The notes under the pieces: model-generated | The model's input: only the letters and a program-made list of their open reading frames with translations | Database searches by the model: none | What the model was told of the DNA's origin: nothing | Shown here: positions 36,212-46,112 of the stretch, piece after piece | Numbering within the stretch: position 1 is the stretch's first letter | How the letters are laid out: the number at the start of each line of letters is the position of its first letter | Position numbers and translations under genes: made by a program | Assembly (NCBI RefSeq): GCF_900101545.1 | Contig: NZ_FMZU01000006.1 | Span: 1 to 64,000, forward strand | DNA length: 64,000 nucleotides | Source of the DNA: Variovorax sp. CF079 | GTDB lineage: Bacteria > Pseudomonadota > Gammaproteobacteria > Burkholderiales > Burkholderiaceae_C | Reading direction: 5' to 3'

Positions 36212-39200
36212 TCAGCGGTCCGTCTCTCGATACCAGTAGGTCCGTTTGCGTACGTTCTTGATCGGGATGACCGGCTTTTGCGCCCCCAGGCCGGACTTGC
36301 CGTCGGCGCCGGAGCCACCGCCGCCGCCGATCAGGAAGGGCAGCTGGCGGTCCGTGCCGCCGACGTTGACCGTGACGATGCCGAAGACGGGCGATGGCGC
36401 CAGCCCGCCGCCGTCGAGCACACGGAAGCTCGAAGCGCCGGTGAGGAAGTTCACCGAATAGCTGCGTGCCGTGCCGAGATTGGCCTGGCAAGTGGTGCTG
36501 CTGGGAACGATGGGCTGGTTGGTGCCGAAGTAGACCAGGCCGCCGACGGTCGTCGGCGCGTTCACGCCTTTTTCTCCAGCGCCGGCCAGGGTGACGTAGA
36601 AGCCGTTGAGCGAGCCGTCGTACGGAATCGTGTTGGTGGCCTTGAACAGCGCCGTCGGCGCGAGGTCGGCGCTGCTGCTGGTGTCGTCGCGCACCGGCGT
36701 CCAGCCGCTCGCGCTCATGCCGACCTTGGTGTCCTTGATCATGTAGAAGCGGTTCACGATGCCGTTGGCCTTGTGGGTCAGCAGCGGGTGCTCCCGGTCA
36801 CCGGTGATGTCGAGCACCACGTCGTAGGTCTTCGTCAGCACCACGTCCGGCGGAAAGAAGAACTTGCGCTTGGTGGCGCCGCTTCCGCCCAGAGCGGCGA
36901 GGTGGGTGGCCTGCCAGGTGCTCACGTCGCCGCTGCCGGTGGGCTGAAGGTCCACGCGCCAGATGTTGCCGCCGGTATCGGCCGCATAGAGCCGGTCGAT
37001 GAGGCCATCGAAGTCGCGATCCACCAGCGTGACGTCGGCGGGGATCGAGTAAGTCATCTCGGCCAGCTTGCAAGGGTTGCCCGTGCAGCTGCTGCCTGCG
37101 CCGCCCGGGCCGGCCTGCCACAGCACGTTGCCGGTCACCGCGTCGACGATGAAGATCCCGCGGCCCATGGTGTCGGCGTTGGGCGGCTCGACATCCTCGT
37201 TGGTGTCGTAGCCCGCACCGAAGATCAGCACCGGGTTGGCATTGCCCTTGATCATTGCCACCTTCGGCTGGGACCATGTCTGCCCGAGTTCCGCGAAGTT
37301 TGTGTCGGCATTGCTGCGCTTCCACATGAACTTGGGGTTCGTGGGATCGCTCACGTCGAGCGCATAGAGCAGGCGGCCGCCGCGGCGTGCCGAGAGGAAG
37401 ATGTAGGCTTTCCCGGTGGCGCTGTTCTGGTAGACGCTGGGTGCGCCGTCGAAGAAGTAGTTCTTCGGGGTGCCGGTGGTCAAGGTGCCCAGCTTCAGGG
37501 TCGGACTGTTTTCGTAGAGCCGCTGCAGGCCCGGGTAGAACTCCGAGGGCACGAAGCTCCACAACTCGCCGCCCGGCGGGATGCTGGTGGTGGCGCCGGT
37601 AGCGTCCTTCATGGTGAGGGCGCAGGTCGACGACACCGTGCAGTTGCCCTTGGGCTTGCTGGTGTCGGTGGGGTTGTTCGGCTGATTGCCGTTGATGGCG
37701 CGGAACATGCCGTCGTTGGCGCCGTAGAACACCACCACGCCTGTCGTGCCGCCGTAGTTGATCACCGCAGGGCGGGAATGCAGGACGTCGCCGTGCACCG
37801 AGCCGCGGATCTTGATGCTGGCGTCGGGCGGGCTGCTCGATTCCCGGCCCGCTGCGGCGTCGCCGGCCGCGTAGGTGTCTTCCCCGCGTACCCAGTTGAT
37901 CAGGTTGGCCGGGGTCACCTTGCTGTCCGTGATGCCCAGGGCCGTCGAGCTGAGATTCGTGTTGTCGGCCTTGAAGGGCATCGTGCTCAAGGCCGCATTG
38001 GCGCTGCAACCGGTGCCGATGCAGGTAAATACGTTGCGCGCGGTGGTGGGCGTCGTGACGGCCGCGGTGGCCGAATAGCTGTCTGTCAGGTACTTGAGCC
38101 GAATCTGTTGCCCGACGCCACCCTTCTCGACGACCTGCCCATCCTCCCAGTCGTACCCGTCCTTGGCGCCTTGCTCCTTGAAGGCGTTGAGCCAGAAGCC
38201 GCCCTGGGAGTCGGGCAGGGAAGCGATGGACTTGGAGGTCCAGAAGCTCACTGCCGACGGCGAGATGAAGCCCGTGCCCGCTGCGCTCAGTGCCCGGTTG
38301 GCGTTGGTGCCGATCGAGTACGTGCCCCAGGAGGCGTCGGCGAGGAACAACTGCGGCGCCGTCGGGTCGCTGATGTCGACGCCGAACTGGTATTGCTTGA
38401 GGTTGCCCTGCCAGCGCGGGTTGACGTCGCCGTCGGGGCGGAACATGCCCATGTAGATCTGGTTGAGGTAGGTGCCTTGCGTGTTGGCGCTCACCGGCAG
38501 CACCGGTGCCGCGAACACGCTGTTGACGGCCTGCACCTCGTTGAAGACCTGGCCGATGGCGTCGATCAGGGCCTGGACGTTTCCGAGCTCGACCAGGAAA
38601 TACTTTCCGCCACCCTGGTTGGCCATGCTGACCATGAGCTGTTCGTAGTCGGGATTGCTGCCATCGCTGAGGATGATGGTGTAGGTCGTGATCCCCGGGT
38701 ACGTTGTCGCAAGATTGGGCGAGCTGCCCGTGTACATGAAGTTCGCCCATTCGTCCGCATAGTCGCTGCGGTACTTGCCGGAGGCCGTCTTGGAGGAAAG
38801 CTGCGACTTCCAGCCCGGCAGCGCCAATTGCGCAGGCAGTGCGCTCAGGCCTGCTGCGGTCTGCAAGGCCGTGCCGCCCAGGTTGCCGCCGTCCTGCGGC
38901 TTCTGGTTGCTGGTGGCGAGCGTGATGTAGAGAACGAAGTTCCTGCCGCAGGCTTGCTGGTTCGCCAGCCCCGGGTAGCTGGTGCCCGAGAGGCCGGTCT
39001 TGCCCTGGTAGAAGGCCCACGCTTCCTGCATCGCCTGCGCGATCTGGTTGTTGTTGCCCTTGTCGTCGCTGAGACTCAGCGCCTCGATGCGCCGCAGCAT
39101 CTTGCCGACGCCCTTGCTGTTGTCGGAGCTGGCGCCGTCCATGAGAAGCAGCGAGCCGGGCGCCGGCGATGCGGCGGGCAGGACGAAGGTGCCGCCGTCG

Positions 39201-39520
39201 GTGGGGCCCCCCGGGAAGTACATCAAGCCCAGATTGATGTTGCCGTTGAGTGCGGCGTTGCTCCCGATCTTGGAGACCGCGCTGTGCAGGCCGCATTGTT
39301 CGAAGCCGAGGTTCTTGTTCGGGTCGTTGACCGTCAGGGATGGGCATGTGAAGCTCGAACTGGCACTGGCCGCCGCCGCGTTGTCGAGAATGATCAGCAT
39401 GTTCGGGGCGCCACCGCCGGATGTGCCCTGGTAGATGTCGATGTCCTCGGCCCGTACCGCGGCGCTGGCCAGGGTCAGCAGGGCCAAGGCACCCAGTTGC
39501 GAAAATTGTGAGGGGCGCAT
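36212..39520 (-). CDS. pilY1: PilY1-type pilus tip adhesin
   Basis: A 1102-aa secreted protein. A signal peptide ends at VRAED. The N-terminal third is a von Willebrand A-like domain whose MIDAS start reads LIILDNAAAAS, so the canonical DxSxS is lost. The C-terminal half is the quinoprotein-like beta-propeller of PilY1 with several RLLYALDVSDPTNPKFMW-type blades and a Ca-binding DRDFDGLID loop near residue 830. It is the last gene of the minor pilin operon. PilY1 sits at the type IV pilus tip and controls extension and surface sensing. Confidence 0.92.
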   Translation of the reverse strand: MRPSQFSQLGALALLTLASAAVRAEDIDIYQGTSGGGAPNMLIILDNAAAASASSSFTCPSLTVNDPNKNLGFEQCGLHSAVSKIGSNAALNGNINLGLMYFPGGPTDGGTFVLPAASPAPGSLLLMDGASSDNSKGVGKMLRRIEALSLSDDKGNNNQIAQAMQEAWAFYQGKTGLSGTSYPGLANQQACGRNFVLYITLATSNQKPQDGGNLGGTALQTAAGLSALPAQLALPGWKSQLSSKTASGKYRSDYADEWANFMYTGSSPNLATTYPGITTYTIILSDGSNPDYEQLMVSMANQGGGKYFLVELGNVQALIDAIGQVFNEVQAVNSVFAAPVLPVSANTQGTYLNQIYMGMFRPDGDVNPRWQGNLKQYQFGVDISDPTAPQLFLADASWGTYSIGTNANRALSAAGTGFISPSAVSFWTSKSIASLPDSQGGFWLNAFKEQGAKDGYDWEDGQVVEKGGVGQQIRLKYLTDSYSATAAVTTPTTARNVFTCIGTGCSANAALSTMPFKADNTNLSSTALGITDSKVTPANLINWVRGEDTYAAGDAAAGRESSSPPDASIKIRGSVHGDVLHSRPAVINYGGTTGVVVFYGANDGMFRAINGNQPNNPTDTSKPKGNCTVSSTCALTMKDATGATTSIPPGGELWSFVPSEFYPGLQRLYENSPTLKLGTLTTGTPKNYFFDGAPSVYQNSATGKAYIFLSARRGGRLLYALDVSDPTNPKFMWKRSNADTNFAELGQTWSQPKVAMIKGNANPVLIFGAGYDTNEDVEPPNADTMGRGIFIVDAVTGNVLWQAGPGGAGSSCTGNPCKLAEMTYSIPADVTLVDRDFDGLIDRLYAADTGGNIWRVDLQPTGSGDVSTWQATHLAALGGSGATKRKFFFPPDVVLTKTYDVVLDITGDREHPLLTHKANGIVNRFYMIKDTKVGMSASGWTPVRDDTSSSADLAPTALFKATNTIPYDGSLNGFYVTLAGAGEKGVNAPTTVGGLVYFGTNQPIVPSSTTCQANLGTARSYSVNFLTGASSFRVLDGGGLAPSPVFGIVTVNVGGTDRQLPFLIGGGGGSGADGKSGLGAQKPVIPIKNVRKRTYWYRETDR

Positions 39521-39539
39521 CGGTCCTACTCCTGATTGA

Positions 39540-40091
39540 TCAGCATGCGGCGCCAACGGCCACGCGCACGGCGATGCCCTGGTGCACGGTCGGGGCCGAC
39601 TCCGTGCTCCCGGGCGGCGTGGCGGTGGCATTGACTTCCCAGTTCGAGTTCGAGCACAGCGAATTGCCGCTCGCGCCCGAGCCGACGATGCCCGTGTTCT
39701 GCGAAGCGCCGCTGGCATAGCAGGGCTGGTCGTCCGTGTTGGTGGCGTCCAGCTCGCTCAGCTTGATCGGCTTGACACCAGTGCAAAGTGGCGCCGGCAC
39801 TTCGACGGTGTAGGCCGAGCCGGCCTGGCCGCTGTTGTTGATGTCTATCACCGACGTGCTGGGCGTCGGCAGCGAAGTGAAGTCGGTGCTGATCGTGCTC
39901 TCGATCGCCTGCTGCGCCGCCGCGCCGGCCTCCTTCTGGGTCTGCATGTTGCCGACCAGCTTGGTGTTGACGTTGACGGCCTTGATGGACGAAACGACGA
40001 TCAGCGTGATCACCATCAGAAAGATCATCGAGACCAGCAAGGTGGCGCCTGCCTGCATGCGCGGCGCGGCGCTGCGCCTGGAGCGGTTCAT
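39540..40091 (-). CDS. pilX: Minor pilin PilX
   Basis: A 183-aa minor pilin. A short basic leader (MNRSRRSAAPRMQAG) precedes a hydrophobic helix ATLLVSMIFLMVITLIVVSS; position 5 is not Glu, as is usual in PilX. The C-terminal domain has paired cysteines (PCYAS, SLCSNSN). The start overlaps the pilW stop in ATGA. Nineteen bases separate it from pilY1. With PilV, PilW and PilY1 it forms the priming complex of the pilus. Confidence 0.88.
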   Translation of the reverse strand: MNRSRRSAAPRMQAGATLLVSMIFLMVITLIVVSSIKAVNVNTKLVGNMQTQKEAGAAAQQAIESTISTDFTSLPTPSTSVIDINNSGQAGSAYTVEVPAPLCTGVKPIKLSELDATNTDDQPCYASGASQNTGIVGSGASGNSLCSNSNWEVNATATPPGSTESAPTVHQGIAVRVAVGAAC

Positions 40092-41158
40092 GGTGTTTCC
40101 CTCTGGCCGGAGCTGTTGTACAGGCGCGCGACCGTGCTGTAGACGTGGCGCTTGATGCCGTCGTTGAAGGGGCCTGCGGTCGGCGCGGCCAGCCCCATGC
40201 CGTAGGTTCTGGCGTCCGTCCAGCCGCCGCTGGGCTCGGTATTGCGCGCCAGCACGTGAATGCGAATGGCCATCACGTTGGCCCAGTTGGTCGTCGCCAC
40301 GGTCCAGTCGTAGGCCGGCGTGGTTTGCGGGCACACCGCGACGGCGATTTCCGTCGCCGGCGGGCTGGCCGGATTGCTGGTGTAGCAGTCCGGGGAGCCG
40401 TTGGCGTCCATGTCGATTCCGTAGTCGAGCTGCAGGTTCTCGATGCCTTCGACCAGCGGGGTGATCTTCATCTCGCCGTTCAGGTACTCGGCCATCTTGA
40501 GGGTGGGAATGGTGTCGGTGCCGCACACATTGCAGGTGCTCACGAAGTACACGTGCTGCACGATCTTGCGCAGTGGCGCAAGATTGCTCGGCAGACAGCT
40601 CTTCTGCATCAGCGGGAAGCTGGCCGCAGAGGCGCCGGCTGCAGCCGCAAAGGGCAGCGTGTCGTTCGAGCAGGTGGAAACCTGCAGGTAGGCCTCGGCC
40701 GCGACTGCCGACGCGGGACTCACGACGTTGGTGCTGACGCGCGTGACGATCAACATGGCGGTGCCCGCCATGACATTGCTGATGCAGCTCGGCGTGCTGC
40801 TCAGTCCGTAGATCGGCAGGGGAACAGTGGAGGTGCCCGGGCTCGTCATTGCAAAGTAGCCGAGGGCGGCGACGTTCGTGGGGCAGGCCACCGGTGCCAC
40901 GGTCGCGAAAGCGGTGCTCGAGGAAGCGCCGACGAAACCGGCCATCTGGATGTCTTCACTGAGCACCTGGAGTGCGTAGCGGCCGTTTTCGATCTGGCGC
41001 CCGGTCTTGTCGAGCTCGGAGCGCGAGCCCACGGTCGAGACCAGCAAGCTGATCAGGCCGATCATCAGGAACAGGCCGAGCGTGATGGCCACCATCAGCT
41101 CGACCAGCGTGAAGCCGCGGTTGTGCCGCCGGTAGCCGGAATGCATGCGCGCTCTCAC
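40088..41158 (-). CDS. pilW: Minor pilin PilW
   Basis: A 356-aa large minor pilin. The prepilin site is RG|FTLVELMVAITLGLFL with Glu at position 5. The globular domain of about 300 residues has many cysteines, likely disulfide-bonded. The start is GTG overlapping the pilV stop in GTGA; an ATG four codons later is the alternative. The length is normal for PilW. Confidence 0.9.
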   Translation of the reverse strand: MRARMHSGYRRHNRGFTLVELMVAITLGLFLMIGLISLLVSTVGSRSELDKTGRQIENGRYALQVLSEDIQMAGFVGASSSTAFATVAPVACPTNVAALGYFAMTSPGTSTVPLPIYGLSSTPSCISNVMAGTAMLIVTRVSTNVVSPASAVAAEAYLQVSTCSNDTLPFAAAAGASAASFPLMQKSCLPSNLAPLRKIVQHVYFVSTCNVCGTDTIPTLKMAEYLNGEMKITPLVEGIENLQLDYGIDMDANGSPDCYTSNPASPPATEIAVAVCPQTTPAYDWTVATTNWANVMAIRIHVLARNTEPSGGWTDARTYGMGLAAPTAGPFNDGIKRHVYSTVARLYNSSGQRETP

Positions 41159-41763
41159 GACAACGCCCCGATCCGCACCTTGGTCGTAACCACCCGGTGC
41201 AACTTCTCGTCGCCGTAGGCTCCGTTACCGCAGGGAAACGCGGTGCTGCCATCGGTCAGGGTCGGCGCGGCCGTCTTGACCAGGCCTTGCCACGACACGG
41301 CGATCAGATAGATGTTGTTGGCGGCATCGTCGAGGGTCACGCAGCCGATCGCTCCGATCATGGCGCCGAGTTTGGCGCCCGACTGGGTTTCGGCCTGGCC
41401 ATTGATCAAGTCTTTCCAGGCCGTGAGATCGGCAGCAACCTGGGTTTGCTGCTGCACGTTGCCGGCGGTGCAGGCCGGCACGGTGGTGCTGGTCGCGCTC
41501 AACTGCACGCCGGTGGCGCCATTCGAATAGCAGCTCGCGACCTTCCGGTTCGCATTGAGGCGATCGGCCATGTCCTGCACGAGCTGCAAGGCCTTGATCC
41601 GCTGGTAGGCCTCCATCTCGGCAACGTTGGCGCGGCTGCTCACGCCTGCCAGGCCGAGCAACCCGAAGAGCAGGATCACCAGCGTGATCAGGACTTCGAT
41701 CAGTGCGACCCCATGCTGGGGGGCGGCCATGCGGCACGCGCGAGCCGGAATGCGCGGCGGCAT
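41155..41763 (-). CDS. pilV: Minor pilin PilV
   Basis: A 202-aa minor pilin with prepilin site HG|VALIEVLITLVILLFGLLGLAG, Glu at position 5. The region after it (EMEAYQRIKALQLVQDMADRLNANR) matches PilV of other betaproteobacteria. The ATG at 41763 abuts the fimT/GspH stop. It ends overlapping pilW. Confidence 0.9.
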   Translation of the reverse strand: MPPRIPARACRMAAPQHGVALIEVLITLVILLFGLLGLAGVSSRANVAEMEAYQRIKALQLVQDMADRLNANRKVASCYSNGATGVQLSATSTTVPACTAGNVQQQTQVAADLTAWKDLINGQAETQSGAKLGAMIGAIGCVTLDDAANNIYLIAVSWQGLVKTAAPTLTDGSTAFPCGNGAYGDEKLHRVVTTKVRIGALS

Positions 41764-42246
41764 CTAGCAAGCCCCCATGCTGCTGCTTGGCAGGCCACTC
41801 AGCCCGATGGAGATGCAGCGCGAATTGACGCCTGCCATGGCGGGCGACGGCGCGATGGTGAACTTGGTGCTCGTGGTCACGGTGCGGCCGTCCTTGCCAT
41901 AGGTGATGACGTCAAGGTCGCTCGAGTCGCTGATGGCGAGGTTCTTGAAGGCCTGCTGGCTGTGGAAGACGTTGGTACCTTCCTTCACTGTCCAGCCTTC
42001 ATCCCAGGCGCCGCCTGTCTTCGTCAGATCGACGCTGCGATTGCGGGTCACGGCTTCGCTGCGAGCGAGCGTGAGCGCCGCCATCAAGTCGAAGGAAACG
42101 TTGCGGATGCGCTGGTTCGCAACGAAGGCGCGAAACGAGGGCAGCGCAAGAGCAGCGAGGACGCCCATCACCGTGATCACGGTGACCAGTTCGATCAGGG
42201 TGAAGCCGCGCACGTGGCGGCGCGTGCGGCGACGGCTTACCAGCAT
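41764..42246 (-). CDS. Minor pilin FimT/GspH type
   Basis: A 160-aa pseudopilin of the GspH/FimT family. Prepilin site [24 protein letters not shown]. The family segment [15 protein letters not shown] follows, as in FimU/FimT. The start lies within the 3' end of the upstream pilE gene (10-base overlap). It takes the FimU/FimT role in the minor pilin complex, and in some species FimT binds DNA during uptake. Confidence 0.9.
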   Translation of the reverse strand: MLVSRRRTRRHVRGFTLIELVTVITVMGVLAALALPSFRAFVANQRIRNVSFDLMAALTLARSEAVTRNRSVDLTKTGGAWDEGWTVKEGTNVFHSQQAFKNLAISDSSDLDVITYGKDGRTVTTSTKFTIAPSPAMAGVNSRCISIGLSGLPSSSMGAC

Positions 42247-42719
42247 CCCGGAGCTCCGCTGGTGCCAGACGCGCCCTTCGCTCCCGCTTCGTCGATGGTC
42301 AGATTCGCGCAGGCGGAGTCCCTGGCGAGCTGACCGCCGATCGGCGTGGCGGTGATCGTGAATCCCGGCAGTGTCGTGCCGGTCTTGGGGGCCGTCGCGA
42401 TGGTGTAGTTGGACGACACATTCGACGGAGGTGGATAGTTCAACGCAGCCAGATTCGGGGCGTAGATCCGCGCGTCCAAAAGGTAGCGCTGCTGCAGGTT
42501 GCTGAGCTCGAGCATGTAGCCCTGGGCGGCCGATCGATTAGAACGAACGATGTAATTGGTGTACGAGGGATAGGCGATCGCTGCCAGGATGGCGACGATC
42601 GCCACCGTCACCATCAACTCGATCAGGGTGAAGCCACGCGATTGCCGTCGCCCATTGCAGCGCGCACGCCGGCTTGGCAGCGTGAATGCAGTCGACGGCA
42701 GTTCCAGAAACTGATGCAT
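42237..42719 (-). CDS. pilE: PilE-like minor pilin
   Basis: A 160-aa type IV pilin. Prepilin site [26 protein letters not shown]. The C-terminus carries a Cys pair (SACANL and GAPGCW) for the D-loop. From the ATG at 42719 the leader is about 30 residues, much longer than the usual 6-15; a TTG three codons upstream would make it longer. AAGGGA lies 11 bases before the ATG. It is the first gene of the minor pilin operon, so it is PilE of the minor set, not necessarily the main pilin. Confidence 0.88.
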   Translation of the reverse strand: MHQFLELPSTAFTLPSRRARCNGRRQSRGFTLIELMVTVAIVAILAAIAYPSYTNYIVRSNRSAAQGYMLELSNLQQRYLLDARIYAPNLAALNYPPPSNVSSNYTIATAPKTGTTLPGFTITATPIGGQLARDSACANLTIDEAGAKGASGTSGAPGCW

Positions 42720-43062
42720 GGAGGCCAATCCCTTCGAGCGCCCAGAAATTTCAAAACGTGACTGTATGGTAACAATGTGAAAAATTCACATTCGACGATC
42801 GCTCATGCGCGAGAAGGCTTTTCGCGCACAAGTTCACGCCTGGGCAGGGCCAGTGAAGGCGCAGCCTTCGGGGCCTGCCAAATGGACGAAAAACGAGGCG
42901 CGCACGCACAGGCCACGGCGCACGCGATCTGCTCGCGCCTCGAGAATCCGCAGTGGGTTTTTTACGTTGAGCAGGCCGAGTGCGCAAGGCACTTGCTGGC
43001 ACTGGCGTGTGAGGCGTGTGCGCTCGCGCGCTGAAGCCCCCGGGCAGGCTTGCGCCCGAGGC
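42720..43062. other. 343-base intergenic region, pilE to lipA
   Basis: Both flanking genes run on the minus strand, so this stretch holds the promoter side of the pilin operon and the 3' side of lipA. Apart from the inverted repeat at 42774-42792 and a weak GC hairpin next to the lipA stop I see no gene, RNA or terminator. The few short open frames lack ribosome binding sites and family features. Confidence 0.6.
42774..42792. promoter_or_regulatory. Perfect inverted repeat upstream of the pilin operon
   Basis: AATGTGAA-AAA-TTCACATT is a perfect 8-bp inverted repeat 55 bases upstream of the pilE start. The core TGTGA...TCACA resembles a CRP/Vfr half-site pair but with 5 bases between, not 6. 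It is a candidate operator for control of the pilus operon. No clear sigma-70 or sigma-54 promoter was found next to it. Confidence 0.5.
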
Positions 43063-44046
43063 CTAGACCCCGGCCGCGTGGGCCTGCTGGTCGGCGTGGT
43101 AGCTGCTGCGCACCATCGCGCCGACCGCCGCATGGCTGAAGCCCATCTTGTAGGCCTCTTCCTCGAACATCTTGAAGGTGTCCGGGTGCACGTAGCGGCG
43201 CACCGGCAGGTGGCTGCTGCTGGGCGCAAGGTACTGGCCGATGGTCAGCATGTCGATGTCGTGCGCGCGCATGTCGCGCATGACCTGCAGGATCTCTTCG
43301 TCGGTTTCTCCGAGGCCGACCATGATGCCGCTCTTGGTCGGCACCTCGGGATGCAGGGCCTTGAACTTCTTCAAGAGGTTGAGGCTGAACTGGTAGTCGC
43401 TGCCCGGGCGCGCTTCCTTGTAGAGGCGCGGCGCGGTCTCGAGGTTGTGGTTCATCACGTCGGGCGGCGCGGCCTTGAGGATCTCGAGCGCGCGGTCGTC
43501 GCGGCCGCGGAAGTCGGGCACCAGGATCTCGATCTGGGTTTGCGGCGAGAGCTCGCGGATGTTGCGGATGCAGTCGACGAAGTGCTGGCTGCCGCCGTCG
43601 CGCAGGTCGTCGCGGTCGACGCTGGTGATCACCACGTACTTGAGGCGCAGCTTGGCGATGGTCTTCGCGAGGTTGAGCGGCTCGTCCTTGTCCAGCGGAT
43701 CGGGCCGGCCGTGGCCGACGTCGCAGAAGGGGCAGCGCCGTGTGCACTTGTCGCCCATGATCATGAAGGTGGCCGTGCCGTTGCCGAAGCACTCGCCGAT
43801 GTTGGGGCAGGAGGCTTCCTCGCACACCGTGTGCAGGTTGCTCTCGCGCAGGATCTGCTTGATCTCGTAGAAGCGGGTGGTCGGGCTGCCGGCCCTGACG
43901 CGGATCCAGTCGGGCTTCTTGAGCACTTCGCCCTGCTGGATCACCTTGACGGGGATGCGCGACAGCTTGGCCGCGGCCTTCTGCTTGGCCAGGGGGTTGT
44001 AGCTTTCGGGACCTTGGGCATCGCGGACGACTTCGAGGGTGCTCAT
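43063..44046 (-). CDS. lipA: Lipoyl synthase
   Basis: A 327-aa radical SAM enzyme that inserts two sulfurs into octanoyl-protein. The auxiliary cluster cysteines C75, C80 and C86 ([12 protein letters not shown]) and the SAM cluster cysteines C101, C105, C108 (CTRRCPFC) are all present. The C-terminal SSYHAD ends the family. It works after LipB and is the last gene of the aminotransferase-ybeD-lipB-lipA run; 19 bases separate it from lipB. Confidence 0.97.
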   Translation of the reverse strand: MSTLEVVRDAQGPESYNPLAKQKAAAKLSRIPVKVIQQGEVLKKPDWIRVRAGSPTTRFYEIKQILRESNLHTVCEEASCPNIGECFGNGTATFMIMGDKCTRRCPFCDVGHGRPDPLDKDEPLNLAKTIAKLRLKYVVITSVDRDDLRDGGSQHFVDCIRNIRELSPQTQIEILVPDFRGRDDRALEILKAAPPDVMNHNLETAPRLYKEARPGSDYQFSLNLLKKFKALHPEVPTKSGIMVGLGETDEEILQVMRDMRAHDIDMLTIGQYLAPSSSHLPVRRYVHPDTFKMFEEEAYKMGFSHAAVGAMVRSSYHADQQAHAAGV

Positions 44047-44065
44047 GGCTTCTCTTGAGTGGGGC

Positions 44066-44725
44066 TCAAGGCGCGAGGTAGGCGGCCAGCTTGTTGGCCA
44101 GCACCTGCGCGGCTTCGTCCCAGGTTGTTTGAACGCCGATTGTAGAAAGATCGACGGTTTCGAGCCCTGCGTAGCCGCAGGGGTTGATGCGCGAGAAGGG
44201 TTCCAGGTCCATCGCGACGTTGAGCGCGACGCCGTGGTAGGTGCAATGGCGGCTGACCTTGATGCCCAGCGCGGCGATCTTGCCCAGGCCGCGGAAGGGG
44301 TCGGCGGGTTGCGTCGGGCCGGTCAGTGCGGCATGCGAAAACGGGTCGTCAAGCCGCACATAGATACCCGGCGCGCCGCCCACGCGGTGGCCGGTGACGC
44401 CGAAGTGCGCCAGCGTGCGGATCACTGACTCCTCGATGCGAAAGACGTATTCCTTCACGTAGTAGCCGGCGCGCCGCAGATCGACCAGCGGATAAGCCAC
44501 CACCTGGCCGGGGCCGTGGTAGGTCACCTGGCCGCCGCGGTCGGTCTGCACGACGGGGATGTCGCCGGGGTTCAGCACATGGTCGGCCTTGCCCGCCAGG
44601 CCCTGGGTGTAGACCGGAGGGTGCTCGCAGATCCAGAGCGTATCGGTGGTGTCGGGCGTGCGCTCCCGCGTCGCCTGCTGCATCGCCGCGTAGGTCGGCG
44701 CGTAGGCGACGCGGCCGAGCCACAC
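44066..44725 (-). CDS. lipB: Octanoyltransferase
   Basis: LipB (219 aa) moves octanoyl from ACP to lipoyl domains. Motifs: [44 protein letters not shown] with the catalytic Lys, and the Cys in INPCGYAG. No suitable ATG lies upstream. GTG at 44725 ([12 protein letters not shown]) gives a length near E. coli LipB (213 aa), and GAGG lies just before it. A CTG seven codons upstream is a less likely start. It follows ybeD by 17 bases. Confidence 0.94.
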   Translation of the reverse strand: MWLGRVAYAPTYAAMQQATRERTPDTTDTLWICEHPPVYTQGLAGKADHVLNPGDIPVVQTDRGGQVTYHGPGQVVAYPLVDLRRAGYYVKEYVFRIEESVIRTLAHFGVTGHRVGGAPGIYVRLDDPFSHAALTGPTQPADPFRGLGKIAALGIKVSRHCTYHGVALNVAMDLEPFSRINPCGYAGLETVDLSTIGVQTTWDEAAQVLANKLAAYLAP

Positions 44726-44742
44726 GGCCTCGAGCGCTTTGC

Positions 44743-45039
44743 TCAGAGCACCACCTTGACCATCGGATGCGCGGACAGCGCCATGTAGATGGCGTCGAGC
44801 TGCTCGCGGCTGGTGGCAGTGACGGTGATGGTCACGCCGAGGTAGTTGCCGGCCTTGCTGTTGCGCAGTTCGATGGTGCTGGCGTCGAAGTTCGGATCGA
44901 ACTGCTCGGCGATCAGCGTGACCGCATGCACGAAGCCATCGGCCTTGACGCCCATGACCTTGATCGGAAACTGCGAGGGGTACTCGATCAGCGACTCCTT
45001 GCGTGCGTCGATCGGTGGGGTGTCGGGGGCTGTGCTCAT
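44743..45039 (-). CDS. ybeD: DUF493 family protein (YbeD-like)
   Basis: A 98-aa small protein of the DUF493/YbeD family, commonly found directly upstream of lipB in proteobacteria. [17 protein letters not shown] and the [26 protein letters not shown] segment match. The fold is a small ACT-like domain, suggesting a regulatory role, possibly in lipoate metabolism. The start overlaps the aminotransferase stop in ATGA. Confidence 0.9.
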   Translation of the reverse strand: MSTAPDTPPIDARKESLIEYPSQFPIKVMGVKADGFVHAVTLIAEQFDPNFDASTIELRNSKAGNYLGVTITVTATSREQLDAIYMALSAHPMVKVVL

Positions 45040-45941
45040 GCAGGAACTCCTTGCTCTTGTGCGCTGCGCTCGATGGCCCTCTGGTAGCCCGCATGCAGCG
45101 CCTGGAAGACCGGGCCGGGACGCCCCGATCCGATCGTCTGGCCGTCGAGCGTGACCACCGGCAGCACTTCCTTGCTGGCCGAGGACAGCAGCAGTTCGTC
45201 GGCGCCGAAGACTTCGTCGCGTGCAATGCGGCGCAGCGAGAAGGGGATGTCCGCCTCGGCGCAGATGCGCTCGATCAACCCGTAGCGGATGCCGGCCAGC
45301 ACCAGCTCGTCCTTGGGCGGTCCATAGACCGTGCCGTCCTTCACCACCCAGACGTTGCTCGACGAGGCCTCGCTGAGCCAGTCGCCGCGGAACATGATGG
45401 TCTCGGCCGCGCCGGCCTCGACGCTGATCTGCCGCGCCAGCACCGCGCCCAGCAGGCTGGTGCTCTTGATGTGGGCTTTCTGCCAGCGGAAGTCGTGTGC
45501 GCTCACGCAAGCGACGCCCCTGGCGCGCGCCGCATCGGACACCGGCTTCATCGGGTTCAGCATGACGAAGACGGTGGGCACGAGACCCTGCACCATCGCA
45601 TGCTCGCGCGGGGCCACGCCGCGCGTGACCTGGATGTAGATGGCCTGCACGGCCGCGCGCTCGGAAGGCGGGCTGGCCTCGACGAGACGCATCGCAATCG
45701 CGTGCCACTGCCCATGCGTCAACGGATTGGCGATGCGCAGCTCGCCCAGCGAGCGGTCCAGCCGCGCCATGTGTTCCTCGAAGCAGAAAGGCACGCCGCC
45801 ATAGACCGGCACCACTTCATAGACGCCGTCGCCGAAGATGAAGCCGCGGTCGAGCACGCTGACCTTGGTGTCGGAGAGCGGCGCGTAGCTGCCGTCGAGG
45901 TAGCAGAGGGAGTCGGGGAGGGCGTCGGCGATCGGGTGCAT
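45036..45941 (-). CDS. dat: Class IV aminotransferase, D-amino-acid type
   Basis: A 301-aa PLP enzyme of the D-alanine/branched-chain aminotransferase class IV fold. The PLP Lys is in [10 protein letters not shown], with [14 protein letters not shown] at the start and the phosphate-binding [13 protein letters not shown]. It leads the ybeD-lipB-lipA run, a common arrangement in betaproteobacteria. D-amino-acid aminotransferase is the most likely activity; branched-chain or ADC lyase roles cannot be excluded. Confidence 0.88.
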   Translation of the reverse strand: MHPIADALPDSLCYLDGSYAPLSDTKVSVLDRGFIFGDGVYEVVPVYGGVPFCFEEHMARLDRSLGELRIANPLTHGQWHAIAMRLVEASPPSERAAVQAIYIQVTRGVAPREHAMVQGLVPTVFVMLNPMKPVSDAARARGVACVSAHDFRWQKAHIKSTSLLGAVLARQISVEAGAAETIMFRGDWLSEASSSNVWVVKDGTVYGPPKDELVLAGIRYGLIERICAEADIPFSLRRIARDEVFGADELLLSSASKEVLPVVTLDGQTIGSGRPGPVFQALHAGYQRAIERSAQEQGVPA

Positions 45942-46059
45942 AAGAGATTATGGTGGGGGCACTCCCGTGCTTTCCAACGTCTCGCGCTTGCCGCAGCGCG
46001 GGGCAAGGATGTTTTGCGAGCTCGGCCCGGAACATGGCGGAGAGCCATGGGTTTTTACT

Positions 46060-46065
46060 TATAAT
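46060..46065 (+). promoter_or_regulatory. -10 box of the atp operon promoter
   Basis: A perfect TATAAT lies 48 bases upstream of atpI and downstream of the divergent aminotransferase. No good -35 is seen at 16-18 bases (sequence near 46037-46042 is GC-rich), so an activator may help. It is the only sigma-70-like signal in the 171-base gap between dat and atpI. Confidence 0.55.
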
Positions 46066-46112
46066 CAATGGCTTTGTAGAAATTCTGGGTCGTCATCCGG
46101 GCTTCATTCGAA

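Noticed and set aside
36164..39511. Long plus-strand open frame opposite pilY1
   Set aside because: The minus-strand frame matches PilY1 throughout; this one is a GC-bias shadow.
44744..44746. CTG as the lipB start
   Set aside because: CTG starts are rare and GTG at 44725 gives a normal LipB length with GAGG upstream.
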